This document shows positions 17,372 to 26,885 of a DNA stretch of 64,000 nucleotides, in pieces. The position numbers were made by a program, and so were the translations under genes. Origin of the DNA: JAWLEP01 sp964553045 (GTDB lineage: Bacteria > Fermentibacterota > Fermentibacteria > Fermentibacterales > JCC-6); contig CAZKJG010000002.1 of assembly GCA_964553045.1 (NCBI GenBank), positions 1-64,000 of the forward strand, given 5' to 3'. Position 1 is the first letter of the stretch. Each line of letters begins with the position of its first letter. Under the pieces are notes generated by a model. It was given only the letters and a program-made list of their open reading frames with translations. It was not told the DNA's origin and ran no database searches.

Positions 17372-18913
17372 ATGATCGAAGGCGGAGTCGCCATACTCGA
17401 CTTCGGTTCCCAGTACAGCCAGCTCATAGTCCGCAGGCTGCGGGAGATGAACGTCTACTCCGAGCTCCTCCCGGGCAACTGCCCGCTGGAGGACGTCCTG
17501 GCTCTCAGCCCAGTCGCCGTGATACTCTCCGGCGGCCCCTCCAGCGTCTACGAGGAGGGCGCCCCCCGGGCCGACGGCAGGCTGTTCGATACAGACCTCC
17601 CCATGCTGGGCATCTGCTACGGCATGCAGCTGCTGGCACTGGCCGACGGAGGCGGCGTGGAGGGGGGTCACACCCGGGAGTACGGCCGCGCCTTGGTGGA
17701 GCCCCGGGAGGGCTCGGTGCTGCTGAAGGAAATGGATGCCCCACAGCAGGCATGGATGAGCCACGGGGACCGGGTTACCGAGGTCCCGCCCGGCTACGGT
17801 GTGGCCGCATCCACGCGGAGCCTGCGGGTGGCGGCCATGGAAAACCCCGAGCGTAACCGCTTCGGAGTCCAGTTCCACCCGGAGGTAGCCCATACCGTTT
17901 TCGGCGAAGACCTCTTGCGGCAATTCCTCTTCGATCTGGCCGGAGCGGATGCCGGCTGGACGATGAAGGCCTACAGGAGGCTGGCTGTCGATCAGATACG
18001 GGAGATGCTGGCGGACGGGGGCAACGTCATCCTCGGTCTCTCCGGAGGCGTGGACTCGGCGGTGGTGGCCGCCCTCCTCCACCAGGCCGTGCCGAACCGC
18101 TTTCACCCCATCTTCGTGGACACCGGCCTGCTCCGGCAGGGGGAGAGGGAGTCGGTGGAGAAGACCTTCCACGGCCACTTCGGCATGCGGCTGCACACCG
18201 TAGACGCATCCCGGCACTTCCTGCGGAAGCTTGCGGGGGTGGAGGACCCGGAGGAGAAGCGCAAGATCATCGGCCGGGTGTTCATCGAGGTGTTCGAGAG
18301 GGCCGCCGGCGGAATAGACAACGTTACCCACCTGGCGCAGGGCACCCTCTACCCGGACGTGATCGAGAGCGTCTCCTTCCGAGGGCCCTCGGAGACCATA
18401 AAGAGCCACCACAACGTCGGTGGGCTTCCGGAGCGGATGAACCTGGAGCTCATCGAGCCCCTGCGGGAGCTGTTCAAGGACGAGGTCAGGGCTCTGGGTG
18501 GGGAGCTGGGCCTTCCCGGGCACATAATCGGCCGCCATCCCTTCCCCGGCCCGGGCCTGGCGGTGCGGATACTGGGGCCGGTGAACCGGACCGACCTCGA
18601 GCTGCTGCGCCGGGCCGACAGGATCTACATCGACTACCTGCGGGATAACGGTCTGTACGACGAGATCTGGCAGGCTTTCGCAGTGCTGCTTCCAGTGAGA
18701 ACCGTGGGAGTAATGGGCGACCGGCGCACCTACGACCGGGTGGTGGCCCTTCGGGCCGTCACCTCCCGCGACGGAATGACGGCCGACTGGTACCGCATGG
18801 ACCCGGTGCACCTGGCCGCAATCTCCTCTGCGATCGTCAACCGGGTGGAGGGAATAAGCCGGGTGGTGTACGACGTCTCCTCCAAACCCCCAGGAACCAT
18901 CGAGTGGGAGTAG
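17372..18913 (+). CDS. guaA: GMP synthase (glutamine-hydrolysing)
   Basis: This 513-aa enzyme aminates XMP to GMP. The N-terminal amidotransferase has MLGICYGMQLLA (nucleophilic Cys) and QFHPEV. The ATP-pyrophosphatase domain has the SGGVDSAV P-loop, and the C-terminal dimerisation domain ends with the expected KPPGTIEWE. The ATG at 17372 has GGAGG 7 nt upstream. It is the third gene of a pyrG-purF-guaA set that groups glutamine-dependent steps of pyrimidine and purine nucleotide synthesis. Its end is 6 bp from the convergent kinase gene, with no hairpin terminator visible. Confidence 0.96.
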   Translation: MIEGGVAILDFGSQYSQLIVRRLREMNVYSELLPGNCPLEDVLALSPVAVILSGGPSSVYEEGAPRADGRLFDTDLPMLGICYGMQLLALADGGGVEGGHTREYGRALVEPREGSVLLKEMDAPQQAWMSHGDRVTEVPPGYGVAASTRSLRVAAMENPERNRFGVQFHPEVAHTVFGEDLLRQFLFDLAGADAGWTMKAYRRLAVDQIREMLADGGNVILGLSGGVDSAVVAALLHQAVPNRFHPIFVDTGLLRQGERESVEKTFHGHFGMRLHTVDASRHFLRKLAGVEDPEEKRKIIGRVFIEVFERAAGGIDNVTHLAQGTLYPDVIESVSFRGPSETIKSHHNVGGLPERMNLELIEPLRELFKDEVRALGGELGLPGHIIGRHPFPGPGLAVRILGPVNRTDLELLRRADRIYIDYLRDNGLYDEIWQAFAVLLPVRTVGVMGDRRTYDRVVALRAVTSRDGMTADWYRMDPVHLAAISSAIVNRVEGISRVVYDVSSKPPGTIEWE

Positions 18914-18919
18914 CGGGGA

Positions 18920-20932
18920 CTAGAGCAGCTCCCTCAGCAGTCCTCTCAAGTCGGCGAGATCCAGGGGCTTCTGCCTGACGGCGTCGACCGGGTCCCCCCG
19001 GCCCTCCTCGAAGCCCGAGACGTAACCCGCCAGAAGCGCGATGGGCAGGTCCGGGTCCAGCTCCCGCAGCCGGCGGGCCAGCTCCAGCCCCGTCATTCCC
19101 GGCATGAGCCTGTCCAGTATCGCTGCGTCGTAGCGCCCGGGCTCGAAGGAGGCCAGGGCCCCCTCGGGGGCGGAGAAGGCGCTTACCCGGTGGCCGTCCA
19201 GCTCCAGCAGCGACCTGAGCACCTCCAGGCATCCCGGATCGTCGTCCACGACCATCAGGCGTGCGGACCCGGGCAACCCCGGCTGCCCGCGCTCGGGCGC
19301 TCTCTCTCCTTCCGGGACGGCCAGCGGCAGGCGGACCTCCACGGTGGTTCCCTCGCCGGGCTCCGACTCTATGGACATCGAGCCGCCGTGCTCCTCCACG
19401 ATGGAGCGGACCATGGCCATGCCCATGCCCGTTCCCCCCCTGCCCTTGGTGGTGAAGAAGGGCTGCGTGCACTCGGCGCGAACCTCCGGGGTCATGCCTG
19501 TGCCGTCGTCGGATACGCTCAGCGATATCCACCCGTCCTCCACCGTGGTCGTCACCCGGATGCTGCCACTGCCTTCGATGGCGTCAATGGCGTTCACCAG
19601 CAGGTTCAGCAGCATCTCCCGCAGCTCCGAGGGTGATCCCCTGAGGTACGCACCCTCGGCCAGATCGGTCTCCAGGGATATCTCACGGCCATCCTCCATG
19701 CGGGCGCTGGCCAGCCTGGGCTCCAGAAGCCGCACCACGAACCCCACCAACGCGGCGGTGTCCACCAGGTCGCCGCACCTGTCGTGGTCCTGGGAGTGGA
19801 AGGCCCGCATCCTGTCCACCAGCTCGGCGCCGTCTTGGCCGGCCTCCCGCACGCTTCGAAGCCTTCCCCGGAGCCCGGACCCAGGAGGCAGGTCCTCCTC
19901 CAGGGCCAGGTCTACGTTGCCGGTTATCACCGAGAGGATGTTGTTGAGGTCGTGGGCTATGCCGCTCACCATGGTCCCCAGCAGACGGAGGCCCTCCTGG
20001 CGAGCCAGGAGGGCCCTGGCCTCCCCCAGCTCCGCCAGGGCGCTGGTGAGCCTGCGGTTCTTCTCGCTCAGCTCACTGGTGCGCAGGCGCACCTGCCATC
20101 TGGCAAGCAGGTACATGGCCAGGGTCAGGCCCACCAGGGCCGCAGCGGCCCCCAGGATCCAGGGTACGTATTCGGGAACGCCCTTCTTCATCCGGTCGCC
20201 GAACCACCGTTCAAGGGCGCGGAAGTACTCGGAGTCCCGGTCGGCCATCATGGCGGCCAGCCGGGCGTCCAAGGCGTCCAGGAGCTCCCTCTCGCCGGGG
20301 GGCGCGGCGTAGTGCAGCCTGGTGGGATGGAACACCACCGGGGTCTCCACCAGGCCGAAGGTGTCGGCCTGCTCGATTGCGAAGAACCTGTTGGCCAGCG
20401 ATACATCCGCGGCCCCGGACTGTACGGCGGCGAAGGCCTGCTGGAAGGTCGAGCAGGGAACCAGAGTGAAGCTCATGCCCTCCTCGCGGAGCATGGTCTG
20501 CAGCAGATCGTGCTGTATGGATTCCCTGAGGACGGCCACGCGGTGGCCCTCCATGTCCGAGGTGGAGCGCACTTCCACGCCCGGCGCGGCGTACACCATG
20601 AACCAGTCGGACAGGACGGGCATCTGGGAGAAGCTGAACCTCTCGGCCCTGTCCGGCGAGTACGCCACGTCGACCATCAGGTCTATCTCACCGCGCTCCA
20701 GCCTCTGAAGGCCCTGGCTCCAGGTGCCGGGGACGTACTCGACGTCCCAGCCCTCGCGGCGGCCTACCTCCGTGGTGATGTCGGCGAAGAAGCCGCCTGC
20801 CGAGCCATCCTCTTCCACCCGGATCTTGGGGGGGTTGTTGTAGACGCCCACCCGTACTTCGCTGGCGAAGGCGTTGGAGGCCAGCAGAACTACGATGGCG
20901 GCAGAGCAATGGAGATGATTCAGCATCATCAT
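18920..20932 (-). CDS. Hybrid sensor histidine kinase with solute-binding sensor domain
   Basis: This 670-aa protein has a signal peptide (1-24), a periplasmic SBP_bac_3 (amino-acid binding type) domain to about residue 245, one membrane helix (257-277), a HisKA domain with SGIAHDLNN (H327), an HATPase domain (N box LLVNAIDAIEG, DDGTGM, GGTGMGMAM) and a C-terminal receiver (VVDDD, phospho-acceptor Asp in AILDRLMPG, conserved Lys in QKPLD). It should sense a small solute in the periplasm and pass phosphate internally; no separate DNA-binding partner is adjacent. The ATG at 20932 has AGGAAGG upstream and a good promoter behind it. Confidence 0.92.
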   Translation of the reverse strand: MMMLNHLHCSAAIVVLLASNAFASEVRVGVYNNPPKIRVEEDGSAGGFFADITTEVGRREGWDVEYVPGTWSQGLQRLERGEIDLMVDVAYSPDRAERFSFSQMPVLSDWFMVYAAPGVEVRSTSDMEGHRVAVLRESIQHDLLQTMLREEGMSFTLVPCSTFQQAFAAVQSGAADVSLANRFFAIEQADTFGLVETPVVFHPTRLHYAAPPGERELLDALDARLAAMMADRDSEYFRALERWFGDRMKKGVPEYVPWILGAAAALVGLTLAMYLLARWQVRLRTSELSEKNRRLTSALAELGEARALLARQEGLRLLGTMVSGIAHDLNNILSVITGNVDLALEEDLPPGSGLRGRLRSVREAGQDGAELVDRMRAFHSQDHDRCGDLVDTAALVGFVVRLLEPRLASARMEDGREISLETDLAEGAYLRGSPSELREMLLNLLVNAIDAIEGSGSIRVTTTVEDGWISLSVSDDGTGMTPEVRAECTQPFFTTKGRGGTGMGMAMVRSIVEEHGGSMSIESEPGEGTTVEVRLPLAVPEGERAPERGQPGLPGSARLMVVDDDPGCLEVLRSLLELDGHRVSAFSAPEGALASFEPGRYDAAILDRLMPGMTGLELARRLRELDPDLPIALLAGYVSGFEEGRGDPVDAVRQKPLDLADLRGLLRELL

Positions 20933-20969
20933 AAGCAGCTTACCTTCCTGTGGCCGCAGCCACAGTCTC

Positions 20970-20998
20970 ACACTAGACGACCCGGGCCCTTCGGTCAA
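20970..20998 (-). promoter_or_regulatory. Promoter of the hybrid kinase gene
   Basis: Minus-strand TTGACC (20998-20993) and TAGTGT (20975-20970) are 17 bp apart. Transcription would start near 20963, about 30 nt before the kinase ATG. Confidence 0.6.
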
Positions 20999-21065
20999 GC
21001 TCCGGCGGGGCCGGACTTTGAGCTGCCGTCCGGTCTCCTTATCTTACGGCAGGGAAGGGGAACGC

Positions 21066-21876
21066 ATGCCCTACGGAATGCCCGGGTTCCTGCGCAGGCT
21101 TGCCACCAGCGGCATCAACGATGATGTCGACCCGGATCTGGGCCGTCGAATGGCTTTGGTGAACGCCTTCTGCATCATCATAATCGTCTTCTCGGTGGTG
21201 GTGGCAGCGGTCAACCTGTTCGCCGGGGAGGGCCGGTTTCTCCTGCTGACAGGGGGGCTTGCGGCCATGGCCGCCGCCTCGATCTACCTGAATCATGCTA
21301 CACGCAACGTGATACTGGCCACGCTGCTCATCCTGCCGGTGGTCGGCGCAGCAGCCGTATACCTCGTTGTCACCGGGGGGTACGGGGGCCACGGACCCAT
21401 CTGGCTGTTGTTCATTCCCACCCTGGTAATGTTCTCCTTCGGTCTGCGGGTGGGCCTTATCTCCATGGGGGCTCTGGTCGCCGCCTGCGCCCTGCTGTTC
21501 CTGTTCCCCGGGGACGCTCTTCTGGCCTACGACTACGACCCCCGGGTTCAGGATACGCTACCTGATGGCACTGACGGGGGTGACGCTGTTCTCGGCGGTG
21601 GCCGAGCACTCCCGGAAGATCGCACACGAGAGGCTGCAGCGCAGGAACAGGGAGCTGGAAAAGGCGCTGCGGGAGGTGCGGGAGCTCAGCGGCCTGATAC
21701 CCATATGCGCCTCCTGCAAGAAAATCAGGGACGACGATGGCTACTGGAACGAGGTAGAGGTCTACATGAGCCGGCACTCGGACATGGACTTCAGCCACAG
21801 CCTGTGCCCCGAATGCATGGCCAGGCTCTATCCGGAGCACGCCGGCGGGGGCGGGAACGAGGAAAGCGGGGAATGA
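21066..21876 (+). pseudogene. Membrane protein with C-terminal CxxC domain, frameshifted
   Basis: The first frame (ATG 21066, GGAAGGGG upstream) encodes an N-terminal membrane domain of about five or six helices and ends in nonsense after LLAYDYDPR. The +1-shifted frame continues at once with FRIRYLMALTG, a coiled-coil stretch and a Cys-rich module (ICASCKKIRDDDGYWNEVE...HSLCPEC) familiar from the ends of sensor proteins. Removing one base in the C5G3 run at 21539-21546 restores one protein of about 269 aa. It could be a true frameshift, an assembly error or a slippery site. It lies 3 bp upstream of a zinc-ribbon gene. Confidence 0.75.
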
Positions 21877-21879
21877 GCG

Positions 21880-22500
21880 GTGTTCAGCTTCAGGGTGGAG
21901 TGCAGCATCAGGTGTCCCAGATGCGACCGGCCGGTGTTTCTCAACGGACCGGTGACCGCCACTCGGTGCCGGTCTTGCCGCAGCGACATTGACGTGCCGC
22001 AGGACTTCTGGGAAGGAATCCTGGAGGACGGGATTCCCGAGATGAGGGAGAGCCAGCCGGGTACCGGAACCGGGTCCACCATATTCGGCACCTTCAACAC
22101 CAGCCTGACCCTGGCCCGCTTCGACCCCTACTGCGACAGCTGCAAGACCGATTTTCAGGATCCCTGGGGCCTGAGTCCGAACACCGAGTACAAGTGCCGG
22201 GAGTGCGGCGAGGTCTACCCGGTTGACGCGCCGCCTGAGTGGATGTCGAAGAAGCTGTCGGCGGTTGCCATGCTGATCAACGCCGAGCTGGACGCAGACG
22301 GGGATGAGGATGCGGAGGAAACCGTGTCCGATCCGGTTGCCCTGGCCTGCCCGCAGTGCGGGGGCTGGCTGGAGGTGGACGGCAGCGACCGCCTGGTCAG
22401 CTGCCAGTACTGCGACGTGCAGGTGTACCTGCCCGACGACCTCTGGTTCAGGCTCCACCCGGTGCGGAAGAAGCGCCGCTGGTTCGTGGTCTGCCGCTAG
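21880..22500 (+). CDS. Zinc-ribbon protein of unknown function
   Basis: This 206-aa soluble protein contains four CxxC pairs arranged as successive zinc ribbons: CPRC and CRSC near the N-terminus, CDSC and CREC in the middle, and CPQC...CQYC at the end. An acidic linker (DADGDEDAEE) separates the last ribbon. No catalytic motif is seen. It may bind nucleic acid or protein. The start is the GTG at 21880, four bases after the upstream gene's stop, suggesting co-expression with the membrane protein. Confidence 0.7.
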   Translation: MFSFRVECSIRCPRCDRPVFLNGPVTATRCRSCRSDIDVPQDFWEGILEDGIPEMRESQPGTGTGSTIFGTFNTSLTLARFDPYCDSCKTDFQDPWGLSPNTEYKCRECGEVYPVDAPPEWMSKKLSAVAMLINAELDADGDEDAEETVSDPVALACPQCGGWLEVDGSDRLVSCQYCDVQVYLPDDLWFRLHPVRKKRRWFVVCR

Positions 22501-22509
22501 GCTGATTTC

Positions 22510-24693
22510 CTAACGGGACACCAGTATGCGGCCCGTCCAGTCCGGGCGGGAAACCTCTCCGCTCGCCAGCAGTTCCCTCCAGGCCCTGTCTGTGAGCCTG
22601 TCGGCCATGGGCCAGGTGAGCTCCCAGTAGCTGAGCACAGGACCCACCACCGCTTCCAGGTGCCCGTCGGGGCGGGCCCGGATCAGCAGCATCCTGTCCA
22701 GGTTGCCCGAGCCCACCTCCAGTACGCTGCCCAGGTTCTGGTCGGTGTGCACGTCTGCGATCATGCTGGTCTCGGTGCCCTCGCGGGTCTCCATGCCCGG
22801 GGCGATCACCGTCTCCAGCCGCTCCGCGAAGGACTGGAGGAAGACGTTGTCCGACTCCTCCAGCGGCTGCCCCACAAGCTCCCGCTCGGCGATGGACTGC
22901 AGCTGCTGCATCATGGCGTCGGCGCTCTCCAGCTGCCTGGACATGCCCTGGTCCATCATGCCGTAGTCCTCCAGGCCCCTGCGGGCCATCTGCAGGGCGG
23001 CCCTGATCTCCGCGTAGACACCGGGAACCGGCTCCACGAAGCCGGCCGAAGGCTCGGGGCCGGGAGGGGCCGCTCCGCAGGTGGGGGTGTAGGCCTGCTT
23101 TATGTAGAGGATGGTGTCGTGTCGGAGCATGGCCCAGGAGGCCAGGAAATTGGACATCACGTGGGTCTGCCAGGCGGGGGTGCGCATCCACGCGGGATAG
23201 CCCTCTCCCCGGGGGCGGACGTAAAGCCTCAGTGCGTGCAGCCAGGTGTTGTACAGCGTCCTGTGCCACATGCCGGGGGCCATGGAATCGATGGATGCCC
23301 GAAGGGCCTCCATGCTGTCGGCGTAGTGGGCGAACTCGTAGACGCCGTGGGCCCTCTGTATCTGGGCGGCCCTGGCCACGCCGAAGGCGTTGGCCACGTC
23401 CAGGCCCGAGGGCATGAGCCGCTGCTGGCCCTGGGCGTTCTCGCCGCAGGCGGGGAACACCACTGCGGCCAGTATCCTGCTGTCGAAGGCGTACCTCTGC
23501 CCCATGAAGCGGAAGCCCGCCGTCTTGCCCAGCACCTCCACCATCTGCTCGGGGCTGTATCCTCCGGCCGAGTCGGGCAGTATGACGGCCTCGCCGGTGC
23601 CGCTGTATATGCGCGGTCCTCCGAAACGCTCGACAACCTCGGCGCGGAAGGAGTCGTAGAAGGCGTCGTCGCGCAGCTGGTCGCCGCCTGCCTCCGGCCC
23701 CTCCACCGCCCTTGCCGCCTGCAGGTACTCGGGGGCGGAGAGGTCGTCGGAGAAGCCGGCGAAGAACGCGGTGACCTCGTATATGCGGCGCCACTTCAGA
23801 AGAAGCGTCTCACCGCCGGCGTCCATGGTGGCGAGCATGGAGGAGATCCTCACGCCGGCGGCGGTCTGGGCCATTGCCACCTCCCGGGGCACCAGGTAGG
23901 TGGCCGCCGGACCATGAGGCTCGCCTCCGTTGAGCAGGAAGGTCATCCTGCCCAGCCACATCATTCCCATGAAGTAGCGCCTCAGGCTGTCGCTGGCCGT
24001 GTAGTGGCCCCGGGGCACGTACTGCGAGTAGTCCTCGCGGTACTCGAACAGGACGCTCTTCGAGAAGCCCTCGTGGGCCCGTATCATCTCCACCTCGTCC
24101 GAAACCGGGCCGGCCACCGGGGGGTCGGCCTCGAAGTCCGGCTCCAGCAGCGAAAGGGCCACACCGAAGTAGGCGGCCGTCAGGCGGTCCTCCCGCTCCA
24201 GGCTCCTTTCGTAGAGGGCGCGGCAGATCTCGATCAGGTCGGGAAGGATGTACCTCTGCTCCACCCGCTGCAGCAGCTGGTCGAAGAACACGTGGAGCAT
24301 GTGGAGTGGGATGCCGGCCGAGACGTAGACCGGCTGCCCGGACCCCTCCAGCATGGAGAAGGCGTCCACCGGATCGTCGGTGGGGCGGGGCGAGGGGTAG
24401 ACGGCGAATCCGTTGGACAGAAGGCGGTGGCCCGGCTCTTCGGCTCCGACAAGGTGCAGGGCCTCCCGGAGGTTGATCACCTCTTCGGGGCGCACCGGAA
24501 GCGTGTACGAGGGCATGGCCGCGTCGGACGACCACTCCACCGGCCTGTAGAACCGGTCGGCGAAACTCCCCTCCGACGCGTCGGGCTCCGGCAGCGGAAG
24601 GGCGCTGTCGTCCTGCCCGGCGGCACCAGTTGCGCAAGCTAGGGAAATCAGCAAAAGCGATGGAAGTACGGCACCGGCAATCGTGGAGATCAT
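22510..24693 (-). CDS. Secreted DUF3160 family protein
   Basis: This 727-aa protein starts with a signal peptide (MISTIAGAVLPSLLLISLAC...). A Cys near residue 20 could make it a lipoprotein, though the lipobox (ISLAC) is only moderate. The body matches DUF3160, a large alpha-helical family of unknown function found in several FCB-type and archaeal genomes; recognisable stretches are FYDSFRAEVVERFGGPRI and LRLYVRPRGEGYPAWMR. I chose the ATG at 24693 because GAGAGG lies 8 nt upstream and the signal peptide begins there. It is preceded by arfB on the same strand with a 79-bp gap. Confidence 0.8.
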   Translation of the reverse strand: MISTIAGAVLPSLLLISLACATGAAGQDDSALPLPEPDASEGSFADRFYRPVEWSSDAAMPSYTLPVRPEEVINLREALHLVGAEEPGHRLLSNGFAVYPSPRPTDDPVDAFSMLEGSGQPVYVSAGIPLHMLHVFFDQLLQRVEQRYILPDLIEICRALYERSLEREDRLTAAYFGVALSLLEPDFEADPPVAGPVSDEVEMIRAHEGFSKSVLFEYREDYSQYVPRGHYTASDSLRRYFMGMMWLGRMTFLLNGGEPHGPAATYLVPREVAMAQTAAGVRISSMLATMDAGGETLLLKWRRIYEVTAFFAGFSDDLSAPEYLQAARAVEGPEAGGDQLRDDAFYDSFRAEVVERFGGPRIYSGTGEAVILPDSAGGYSPEQMVEVLGKTAGFRFMGQRYAFDSRILAAVVFPACGENAQGQQRLMPSGLDVANAFGVARAAQIQRAHGVYEFAHYADSMEALRASIDSMAPGMWHRTLYNTWLHALRLYVRPRGEGYPAWMRTPAWQTHVMSNFLASWAMLRHDTILYIKQAYTPTCGAAPPGPEPSAGFVEPVPGVYAEIRAALQMARRGLEDYGMMDQGMSRQLESADAMMQQLQSIAERELVGQPLEESDNVFLQSFAERLETVIAPGMETREGTETSMIADVHTDQNLGSVLEVGSGNLDRMLLIRARPDGHLEAVVGPVLSYWELTWPMADRLTDRAWRELLASGEVSRPDWTGRILVSR

Positions 24694-24772
24694 TCTAACG
24701 CCTCTCATCCGTTTCGCCCTGTCTCTGAACCGGACATGCTGCACGACCGTGACGGCTTCCATTCCTGCGCCT

Positions 24773-25201
24773 TCAGTAGTCGGTGAGGTCCGGCTTCTTC
24801 CTGAGCTTCTTCCTCTGCGACCGCTTCTTCTTCTCCCGCAGCCGCCTCTCCCGGGCGGCCCGCGGGGGACGGGTCTTCTTTCGCCTGCGGGGCTTTCTGG
24901 CCGCCCTGCGGAGCAGTTTGACCAGTCTGGACATGGCCAGCTTTCGGTTGCGGGACTGGCTGCGGTGTGTCCGGCACTCGACCATGAGCCTGCCGTCGGA
25001 GCCGATCCTGTTTCCCGCCGTCTCCCGAAGTCTCTGCAACATGTCTTCTGGGAAACCGGCCCTCTCCAGGTCCACAAAGAGCTGGACGGCGGTGTCGGAT
25101 TTGTTGACCTTCTGGCCTCCGGGGCCTCCCGACCTGGTGAATTGCACTTCCACCAGGCTCTCATCCAGAGTGATGCCGTCGGTGATCCTGATCCGGCCCA
25201 T
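24773..25201 (-). CDS. arfB: Peptidyl-tRNA hydrolase ArfB (ribosome rescue)
   Basis: This 142-aa protein has the GGQ motif (residues 28-30 in SGGPGGQKVNKSD) that catalyses peptidyl-tRNA hydrolysis, and a highly basic C-terminal tail (RRRKKTRPPR..., KKKRSQRKKLRKK) that in this family inserts into the empty mRNA channel of stalled ribosomes. The length matches ArfB/YaeJ rather than RF1/RF2. The start at 25201 has GGGAG upstream. It probably forms a transcription unit with the downstream DUF3160 gene or stands alone. Confidence 0.93.
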   Translation of the reverse strand: MGRIRITDGITLDESLVEVQFTRSGGPGGQKVNKSDTAVQLFVDLERAGFPEDMLQRLRETAGNRIGSDGRLMVECRTHRSQSRNRKLAMSRLVKLLRRAARKPRRRKKTRPPRAARERRLREKKKRSQRKKLRKKPDLTDY

Positions 25202-25287
25202 ATGCTCCCGCCGTTAATACACGCTTAACAGACCTCGGGAATCCTATCACTTCATACACCACAATATCCTAAAGGGAAAGGCGGCCC

Positions 25288-25722
25288 ATGAGTAAGACCC
25301 GCGTCCTGTTCCTCTGCACCGGGAACTCAGCCCGCAGCCAGATGGCAGAGGCCTTTCTGCGGAAGCACGGAGGCCACCGGTTCGAGGCTTTCAGCGCCGG
25401 ATTCCGGCCCCGGGAGATGGACCCCCTCGTCCGCAGGGTGATGGAGGAGAAGGGCTACGACCTCTCCGGCCAGTACGCCAAGTCGGTAAGCAAGTACATG
25501 GGCAAGGTCCACTTCGGATACCTGATAACGCTCTGTCGAAAGACAAATGACCTCTGTCCCAGGACCTTCCCCGACATCAGCGTCCGGTTACACTGGGAGT
25601 TCCCCGATCCCACGGAGGCCCGAGGCAGCGAGCCCGAGCGGCTGCTGGTCTTCCGCAGGGTGCGCGACGCCATCGAGAACAGAATACTGATGTGGCTGGA
25701 GGGCTGTCCCGAAGACTGCTGA
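25288..25722 (+). CDS. arsC: Arsenate reductase-like low-molecular-weight phosphatase
   Basis: This 144-aa protein has the P-loop CTGNSAR (C10-R16) of low-molecular-weight protein tyrosine phosphatases, and C83 and C90 (LCRKTNDLC) at the positions of the redox Cys pair in thioredoxin-coupled ArsC. It would reduce arsenate to arsenite. No arsR, arsB or acr3 gene is adjacent, so a general phosphatase role is possible. The ATG at 25288 has AAGGG upstream. It is followed 41 bp later by a dehydrogenase on the same strand. Confidence 0.85.
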   Translation: MSKTRVLFLCTGNSARSQMAEAFLRKHGGHRFEAFSAGFRPREMDPLVRRVMEEKGYDLSGQYAKSVSKYMGKVHFGYLITLCRKTNDLCPRTFPDISVRLHWEFPDPTEARGSEPERLLVFRRVRDAIENRILMWLEGCPEDC

Positions 25723-25763
25723 CACGCGCCCCCCGGCGGGCAATATTGAACGGGGGGGTGCAT

Positions 25764-26876
25764 ATGAAGGTAACCGTTCTCGGTGCCGGAAGGGTGGGTG
25801 GCGAAATAGCCGCCGACCTGCTGCGCGCAGGCCACAGTGTCAGATGCGCCGACATCTCCGGGCCTCGCCTCTCCACGCTGGCCGACGGGGTGGAGGGCAT
25901 CAGGGCCGACTTCTCCGAGCCGCAGGCCGTTCGCAGGGTCGCGAAGGGATGCGACCTGGCGGTGTGCGCAGTTCCCGGCTTCCTGGGCTTTCGGACGCTG
26001 AGATGCCTTCTGGAGACAGGTGTCGACGTGGTCGACATCTCCTTCGCGCCGGAGGACCCGCTGAGTCTGGACAACCTGGCAAGGAAGAGCGGCAGCCGCT
26101 GCATCGTGGACATGGGTGTGGCCCCCGGCTGCAGCAACCTGTTTCTGGGACATCTTCTGCACCGCTGCGACTCGCTGCTCTCGTTCAGATGTCTGGTGGG
26201 CGGCCTGCCGCAGGAGCGGGTCAGTCCCTGGGAGTACAGGGCGCCCTTCTCGCCGGTGGACGTGATCGAGGAGTACACCAGGCTGGCCAGGATAGTCCGG
26301 GGAGGACAGATAGTGAGCCTTCCCGCCCTGAGCGAGCCCGAGCCGCTGGTGGTTCCGGGTGTCGGTGAGCTGGAGGCTTTCCTGACCGACGGGCTCAGAA
26401 GCCTGCTGCGGTTCGCCGCCAGGGTGCCCAGGATGGAGGAGAAGACCCTTCGCTACCCGGGGCATCGCGACCTGGTGGCCTGCCTGAGGGACTCCGGTTT
26501 CTTCGGCACCCAGCCGTTGCCGGCGCCCGGGGGAGGAACCATCGTCCCCCTGGAGGCCACAACTTCCATTCTGCTGCGGGAATGGGAGATGGAGCCGGAG
26601 GATCGGGACCTGACGGCCATGGTGCTGGAGGCGGAGACGGCGGATGGAGAGTGGCTCAGATGGACCATGGTCGACCGTTACGACCCGGAGACGAAGGCCA
26701 CCTCCATGGCCAGGACAACGGGCTACACCTGCACCGCCGGCGTGGAACTGATCTCCCGCGGTCTCTGGAGCCGCCCCGGCGTGTCCGCTCCGGAGGACGT
26801 GGGTGAAGACCCCGAGTGTTTCCGGGCCGTGATCGATCATCTGGAGAGCCGCGGGGTGGTGTTCGAGGAGGGCTAG
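25764..26876 (+). CDS. Saccharopine dehydrogenase-like NAD(P)-binding protein
   Basis: This 370-aa protein begins with a Rossmann motif (VTVLGAGRVGGEIA, residues 3-16) and continues with the catalytic-domain signature CIVDMGVAPGCSNLFLG typical of the saccharopine/lysine dehydrogenase family. Its length suits single-domain bacterial members, for example lysine 6-dehydrogenase-like proteins, rather than the long fusion form. The substrate cannot be fixed from sequence. I chose the ATG at 25764 because G-rich sequence precedes it and the Rossmann fold starts immediately; the longer frame runs into arsC. Confidence 0.85.
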   Translation: MKVTVLGAGRVGGEIAADLLRAGHSVRCADISGPRLSTLADGVEGIRADFSEPQAVRRVAKGCDLAVCAVPGFLGFRTLRCLLETGVDVVDISFAPEDPLSLDNLARKSGSRCIVDMGVAPGCSNLFLGHLLHRCDSLLSFRCLVGGLPQERVSPWEYRAPFSPVDVIEEYTRLARIVRGGQIVSLPALSEPEPLVVPGVGELEAFLTDGLRSLLRFAARVPRMEEKTLRYPGHRDLVACLRDSGFFGTQPLPAPGGGTIVPLEATTSILLREWEMEPEDRDLTAMVLEAETADGEWLRWTMVDRYDPETKATSMARTTGYTCTAGVELISRGLWSRPGVSAPEDVGEDPECFRAVIDHLESRGVVFEEG

Positions 26877-26885
26877 GCCGCCGGG

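Noticed and set aside
22660..24642. A 660-aa frame on the plus strand
   Set aside because: It is the antisense shadow of the DUF3160 gene.
25202..25287. Promoters in the arfB-arsC divergent gap
   Set aside because: A TATCCT sequence is present, but no -35-like hexamer is found at acceptable spacing on either strand.
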